From: an uncultured Rhodospirillaceae bacterium
GTDB taxonomy: Bacteria; Pseudomonadota; Alphaproteobacteria; Rhodospirillales; Magnetospirillaceae
DNA length: 64,000 nt
Assembly (NCBI GenBank): GCA_937887565.1
Contig: CALABS010000018.1
Location: forward strand, 1-64,000
Direction of reading: 5' to 3'
Part shown: positions 59,768 to 64,000 of the stretch, in pieces
Position numbering within the stretch: position 1 is the first letter of the stretch
Layout: the number at the start of each line of letters is the position of its first letter
Position numbers and translations under genes: made by a program
The notes under the pieces: model-generated
What the model saw: the letters and a program-made list of their open reading frames with translations, nothing else
The model's database searches: none
Told to the model about the DNA's origin: nothing

Positions 59768-60037
59768 ATGGATCCCGTTTCCGCCACCCCCGTCCACGCG
59801 CTGATGCAGCGCAAGGAGCGGGATGACCACTCGCCGGGAGGCGCCGACGGCGCATCCTCGGCCTTCGCCAGCTACGCCTTCGGTCCCATGCAGTTGCCCG
59901 ACGGCAAGGCCGAGGCCAAGCGGGACGACACCCCCAAGGGGGCACCGCCGGCCGCCAACCCCCTCAAGGCGCCCGACATGGCCTGGGTGACCACGGTGCA
60001 GGGCCTGGACACGGCCGCGCCGACCAAGGCGGCCTAA
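59768..60037 (+). CDS. Hypothetical protein behind a sigma-54-type promoter
   Basis: 89 residues, polar, Ala/Pro-rich, probably disordered, no signal peptide (DPVSATPVHALMQRKERDDH start). GGGAG precedes ATG 59768. Not recognised. Convergent with and overlapping the phosphatase gene by 4 nt. Confidence 0.6.
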   Translation: MDPVSATPVHALMQRKERDDHSPGGADGASSAFASYAFGPMQLPDGKAEAKRDDTPKGAPPAANPLKAPDMAWVTTVQGLDTAAPTKAA

Positions 60038-60801
60038 ACCGCCTTCACCACCACCAGCGTGACGTCGTCCTCCTGCGGCCGCGTGCCCCGGAAGGCGGCC
60101 AGGTCGGCGGTGACCGCGCCGACGATCTCGGCGGCCGGGCGGTCGCGGCAGGCGCGAATGGTGCGGCACAGGCGCGCGCCGCCATACATGTTGCCGCCCT
60201 CGTCGCGGGTTTCCCACACGCCGTCGGTGCCGATCGCCAACAGGGCGCCGGTGGGCCAACCGGTATGCTCCAGTTCGCTGTAGCGCCAGTCGGGGTCGAT
60301 GCCGAGAGGGATGTCGGGGCCGCCCACCTCCCGGAAGCCGTCGCGCTCGGGGTCGTAGGCGATGGCCGCCCCCTGCCCCGCGTTGACCCAGTGCAACCGC
60401 CGGCTCTCGGCCACCAGCACCGCCAGGAACAGCGTCATGAACCGGCCCGCCTTCATCACCGCCGTCAGGTCGCGGTTGACGGCGGAGACCATCTCCGCCA
60501 GCCGCCCCGGCTCGGCGGTCCGCGCCCGCAGCAGGTCGCGGGCCTGGGCCATCAGCCGCGCCGCCTGCGAATCGTGGCCGGCGACGTCGCCGACCGCCAC
60601 CGCCACGCCGCCGCCGGCGGTGAAGATGTCGTGGTAGTCACCGCCCTTGGCGTGGCGAAACAGCGAGGTGCCGGCACAGTCGAAGCCGCCTACCCGCAGG
60701 GCCTCCTGCGGCCACGGCAGGCCCTTGGCCGGGTCGGGGCGGCGCAGGCGGGCGGCCATGGCAGCGGCCGACTGGGTGAACAGGTCGAGCGGGGACCTCA
60801 T
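60034..60801 (-). CDS. PP2C/SpoIIE-type serine phosphatase
   Basis: 255 residues, cytoplasmic. PPM-family metal-binding residues are in GGDYHDIF, VGDVAGHDSQAARLMAQ, AIGTDGVWETRDEGG and EDDVTLVVV, as in RsbU/SpoIIE. No sensor domain, so it is a stand-alone phosphatase, probably acting on an anti-sigma-factor antagonist; none is next to it. ATG 60801 was chosen; a GTG at 60849 is possible. Confidence 0.88.
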   Translation of the reverse strand: MRSPLDLFTQSAAAMAARLRRPDPAKGLPWPQEALRVGGFDCAGTSLFRHAKGGDYHDIFTAGGGVAVAVGDVAGHDSQAARLMAQARDLLRARTAEPGRLAEMVSAVNRDLTAVMKAGRFMTLFLAVLVAESRRLHWVNAGQGAAIAYDPERDGFREVGGPDIPLGIDPDWRYSELEHTGWPTGALLAIGTDGVWETRDEGGNMYGGARLCRTIRACRDRPAAEIVGAVTADLAAFRGTRPQEDDVTLVVVKAV

Positions 60802-60887
60802 GGGGATGATGTGACCTTCGCCCTTCGGGTCATCAAGGGCGCCGAACACGCTGGACAGCCGGCGGCGCTGGCCTTATGTGGGGGGCC

Positions 60888-62219
60888 ATGACCCAGATCG
60901 TCCATATCATCGGCGGCGGCCTCGCCGGCGCGGAAGCCGCCTGGCAGCTGTCCCGCGCCGGCATTCCCGTGGTCCTGCACGAGATGCGGCCCCACCGTCC
61001 CACCGCCGCCCACCAGACCGCCGGCCTGGCCGAGCTGGTCTGCTCCAACTCGCTGCGCTCCGACGATGTCGAGGCCAGCGCCATCGGCCTGCTGCACGAG
61101 GAAATGCGCCGTGCCGGCTCGCTGATCATGGCCTCGGCCGACGCCACCAAGGTACCGGCTGGCGGCGCCCTGGCGGTGGACCGCGAGGCATTCTCGGCGG
61201 CGGTGGAAAAGGCGCTGGCCGAATCCGGCGTGGTGATCGCCCGCGAGGAGATCGCCGCCCTGCCGCCCGACGACTGGGACAGCGTCATCATCGCCACCGG
61301 CCCGCTGACCTCGCCGCCGCTGGCCGAGGCCATCCGCCAGCTCACCGGCGAGGAATCGCTGTCCTTCTTCGACGCCATCGCCCCCATCGTCCACAAGGAC
61401 AGCATCGATTTCGGCACGGCATGGTTCCAGTCGCGCTACGACAAGGGCGAGGGCTCGGATTACGTCAACTGCCCATTGACCAAGGACCAGTACCACGCCT
61501 TCATCGACGCCCTGCTGGCGGGCGAGACGGTGCCCTTCCACGACTGGGAGAAGGACACCCCCTATTTCGAGGGCTGCCTGCCCATCGAGGTCATGGCCGA
61601 GCGCGGCCGCGAGACCCTGGCCTTCGGCCCCATGAAGCCGGTGGGGTTGACCAACCCCCACGGCCCCAAGCCCTATGCGGTGGTGCAGTTGCGCCAGGAC
61701 AACGCGCTGGGCACGCTCTACAACATGGTCGGCTTCCAGACCAAGCTGCGCCATGGCGAGCAGGCCCGCGTCTTCCGCACCATCCCCGGCCTGGAGAACG
61801 CCGAATTCGCCCGCCTGGGCGGCCTCCACCGCAACACCTTCGTCAACGGCCCCCGCGTGCTGGACGAGACCCTGCGCCTCAGGGCCCAGCCGCGCCTGCG
61901 CCTGGCCGGCCAGGTCACCGGCTGCGAGGGCTATGTGGAGAGCGCCGCCATGGGCCTGCTGGCCGGCCGCTTCGCCGCCGCCGAGCGCCACGGCCGCGAC
62001 ATCGCCCGCCCGCCGGCCACGACGGCTCTCGGGGCATTGCTCCGCCACGTCACCGGCGGCGCCAATGCCGACACCTACCAGCCCATGAACATCAATTTCG
62101 GCCTGTTCCCGCCGCCGCCCGAGCGCGACGAGCGCGGCAAGCGCATCAAGGGCCGTGACCGCAAGCGCTTCTACACCGCGCGGGCGCTGGAGGATCTCAA
62201 GGGGTGGGTGACGGGCTGA
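60888..62219 (+). CDS. trmFO: tRNA (uracil-5-)-methyltransferase TrmFO
   Basis: 443 residues. FAD-binding GGGLAGAEAAWQ at the N-terminus, HEMRPHRPTAAHQT and the catalytic region LVCSNSLRS (Cys52) and FEGCLPIEV are diagnostic. It uses methylene-tetrahydrofolate and FADH2 to make m5U54 in tRNA. ATG 60888 starts just before the FAD motif. 3' end overlaps the convergent response-regulator gene by 23 nt. Confidence 0.96.
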   Translation: MTQIVHIIGGGLAGAEAAWQLSRAGIPVVLHEMRPHRPTAAHQTAGLAELVCSNSLRSDDVEASAIGLLHEEMRRAGSLIMASADATKVPAGGALAVDREAFSAAVEKALAESGVVIAREEIAALPPDDWDSVIIATGPLTSPPLAEAIRQLTGEESLSFFDAIAPIVHKDSIDFGTAWFQSRYDKGEGSDYVNCPLTKDQYHAFIDALLAGETVPFHDWEKDTPYFEGCLPIEVMAERGRETLAFGPMKPVGLTNPHGPKPYAVVQLRQDNALGTLYNMVGFQTKLRHGEQARVFRTIPGLENAEFARLGGLHRNTFVNGPRVLDETLRLRAQPRLRLAGQVTGCEGYVESAAMGLLAGRFAAAERHGRDIARPPATTALGALLRHVTGGANADTYQPMNINFGLFPPPPERDERGKRIKGRDRKRFYTARALEDLKGWVTG

Positions 62220-62637
62220 CAGGCAGCCGCCTCCCCTCCGCCCGCGCCGCGTTGCACAGGCGGGCGCGGTCGAGGGCGGCGGTGATGGTCTCGGCGGGGC
62301 TGGGCTTGCGGAGGATGCCGCAGCAGCCCAGCTTGTCGATCTCCTCGCGGCCGACCTCCTCGGCGGACAGCACGATCACCGGGATGCGGTCCAGTTCGGG
62401 GTCGGTGCGCTGGGCGTCGCGGAACTCCCAGCCGGTCATGGTCGGCATGGACAGGTCGAGCAGGATCAAATCGGGACGCAACCCCTGTTCCAACATCGTC
62501 ATCGCCTCGCGGCCGTCGCCCGCCGTCACCACGGAATGACCCTGGGTTTCCAGGAATATGCGGTAGGCGTCGCGCAATGCGGCGACGTCGTCGACGATGA
62601 GGACGGTGAGCGGCTTGCTGGAGGATTGGCAGGTCAT
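62197..62637 (-). CDS. Single-domain response regulator
   Basis: 146 residues. Complete REC domain: Asp16/Asp17 (IVDDV), phospho-acceptor Asp61 (LILLDLSMP), Thr/Ser switch (VIVLSAEE) and Lys in LRKPSP. No output domain, so a CheY-like or phosphorelay carrier. ATG 62637 fits the family start. Partner kinase not in the window. Confidence 0.93.
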   Translation of the reverse strand: MTCQSSSKPLTVLIVDDVAALRDAYRIFLETQGHSVVTAGDGREAMTMLEQGLRPDLILLDLSMPTMTGWEFRDAQRTDPELDRIPVIVLSAEEVGREEIDKLGCCGILRKPSPAETITAALDRARLCNAARAEGRRLPVSPSPTP

Positions 62638-62658
62638 CACGGCGAGTCCGAACGGCTG

Positions 62659-62674
62659 TATACGATCCCGTATA
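62659..62674. promoter_or_regulatory. Short palindrome upstream of the response regulator
   Basis: TATACG-ATCC-CGTATA is a perfect 6-4-6 inverted repeat, 22 nt before the response-regulator start. It could be an operator or overlap a -10 box on either strand. Confidence 0.4.
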
Positions 62675-62716
62675 ACACCGCCCCCTCGCCTTTCGCGCAA
62701 GCTTTCGGCGGTGGTA

Positions 62717-63495
62717 TTACACTCCCGATGCCGACAGCCAGGCCAGGATCGCTTCGGCCGTCCGCCGCCAACTCGGGTCCAGCATCATGCCGTGGGGAAT
62801 GCCGGGCTGGATGACCAGCTGCGCCTGCCAATGGGCGGCGGTGGCGTGCAGGGCCGCCTGGGAGACGAAGGCGTCGGCATCGCCGCCGATGACCAGGGTC
62901 GGGAAGTCGGCCCTGGGCCGCCACACCCGTTGCGGCGGCATCACCTCGGCGATGGCGCGGGCCGATTCGCGCTGGAGCAGGGGCAGGTAATGCCGGGCCG
63001 CCTCGGGCGGGAAATCGGGGCTGAACAGCCCCCGCGCCAGCGCCTCGGCGTCCACATGCGCCTTGCCGAAGGTTTCCAGCAGGCCGATCTGCCAGGCGAA
63101 GACGGGATGATGCAACGCCATCCACCACGCCAAGGAGGCGAAGCCGCCCGGCGGCACCGAGGCGATCAGCACCTGGCCGGCGGCCGGATGGCTGGTGCAA
63201 TAGCGTTGCGCGACGAGTCCGCCCAGCGAATGGCCGACCACCACCGGTGGCCGGTCGAGCGAGGCGGCCACCGCCGCCACGTCCTCGACGTAGTCGGGCA
63301 GGCCGAAATGATCCAGCCGGTCGTGGCCGCCACTGCCGCCATGGCCGCGCAGGGACAGCGCGACGCACTCCCGCCCCGCCTCGGCGAAGAACGGCAGGAA
63401 ATGCTGGCTCCAGATCCACGCGCCGGCGAACGAGCCGTGGACGAACAGCAGGGGCGGCAGAAGCGACGGACCGCCCAGGCGGACGACTTCGAGGG

Positions 63496-63499
<4 letters not shown>
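62717..63499 (-). CDS. Alpha/beta hydrolase
   Basis: 260 residues. Nucleophile elbow VGHSLGG (Ser91), oxyanion HGSFAG, and C-terminal His in PGIPHGMM. No signal peptide. The substrate is not predictable. GTG start at 63499 overlaps the stop of glyoxalase I (GTGA), so it is coupled to it. Confidence 0.87.
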
Positions 63500-63881
<382 letters not shown>

Positions 63882-63885
<4 letters not shown>

Positions 63886-64000
63886 GCGCGCCTCCTTTCC
63901 TCGATGAACCCCAGCACGGCGTCGGCCGCGCGGGCGCCGGGGCTGTCGCCGCCCAGGCCCAGCCGGGCCACCGCCGCCGCCATTCCCGCCCGCATGGCGT
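63882..64000 (-). CDS. C-terminal end of an unidentified protein
   Basis: Only the last 38 codons are in the window (...VARLGLGGDSPGARAADAVLGFIEERRRA), stopping in the ATG of gloA (ATGA). The helical RLG-x-GG-x-P-x-RAA-x-VL ending resembles the C-terminus of lipid-A-disaccharide synthase LpxB, but the fragment is too short to decide. Confidence 0.4.

Overview
The window is high-GC DNA with dense, often overlapping genes (many ATGA/GTGA/TTGA junctions) and GTG/TTG starts. The proteins read as alphaproteobacterial, most likely Rhodospirillales and close to Magnetospirillum. The strongest pointer is a small CULT-domain protein (58370-58744) that resembles the known Magnetospirillum cereblon-like protein. 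That call is recognition from memory, not a database search. No rRNA, CRISPR array, insertion sequence or complete prophage is visible. One tRNA (Lys, UUU) is present.

Layout. 1-8531 (minus): a five-gene accessory operon of exported proteins, namely a frameshifted small protein, an atypical S8 subtilase, two large unrecognised proteins and a beta-propeller lipoprotein cut by the window edge. 8532-10024: a decayed locus where the membrane half of a sensor-like gene runs into the C-terminal half of a DNA methyltransferase carrying two in-frame stops. 10157-16349: small proteins, a UPF0104/MprF-type membrane protein, and an RND efflux pump with its adaptor behind a TetR-type operator. 16554-18529: a PleD-like protein with degenerate sites and a DsbA-family protein. 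18535-25083: DNA repair block (mfd, sdhE, recG) and a DUF502 membrane protein.

25241-32058: a type III polyketide synthase with an ICMT-like methyltransferase, facing a type I secretion operon (two ABC ATPases plus HlyD adaptor, no substrate or TolC in the window). 32222-36593: argE, a GFA protein, an HTH/BON/membrane operon with a likely autoregulatory operator, an AT-rich patch and small genes. 36715-41076: tRNA-Lys, two cyclophilins, coaD and gyrA. 41253-48571: a lipoprotein with C39-like and TPR regions, ssb, a DUF5320/DUF134 pair, a Na/Pi cotransporter, a thioredoxin-like protein and an Aas-like bifunctional acyltransferase/ligase. 48717-51560: uvrA.

51568-56293 (minus) is a corrinoid methyl-transfer operon: B12-binding protein, UroD-like methyltransferase, ferredoxin-type corrinoid activator, then an HD-GYP protein whose start overlaps the activator's stop. 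56532-64000 holds a PilZ protein, an RluE-type pseudouridine synthase, a parvulin, the CULT protein, a thioredoxin-like ferredoxin, a duplicated DUF4170 protein, a small gene behind a sigma-54-type promoter, a PP2C/SpoIIE phosphatase, trmFO, a single-domain response regulator, an alpha/beta hydrolase, glyoxalase I and the end of a further gene.

Most of the window is core metabolism and repair. The parts most likely to be new are the exported-protease operon, the corrinoid/HD-GYP operon, the CULT gene and the chimeric methyltransferase remnant.
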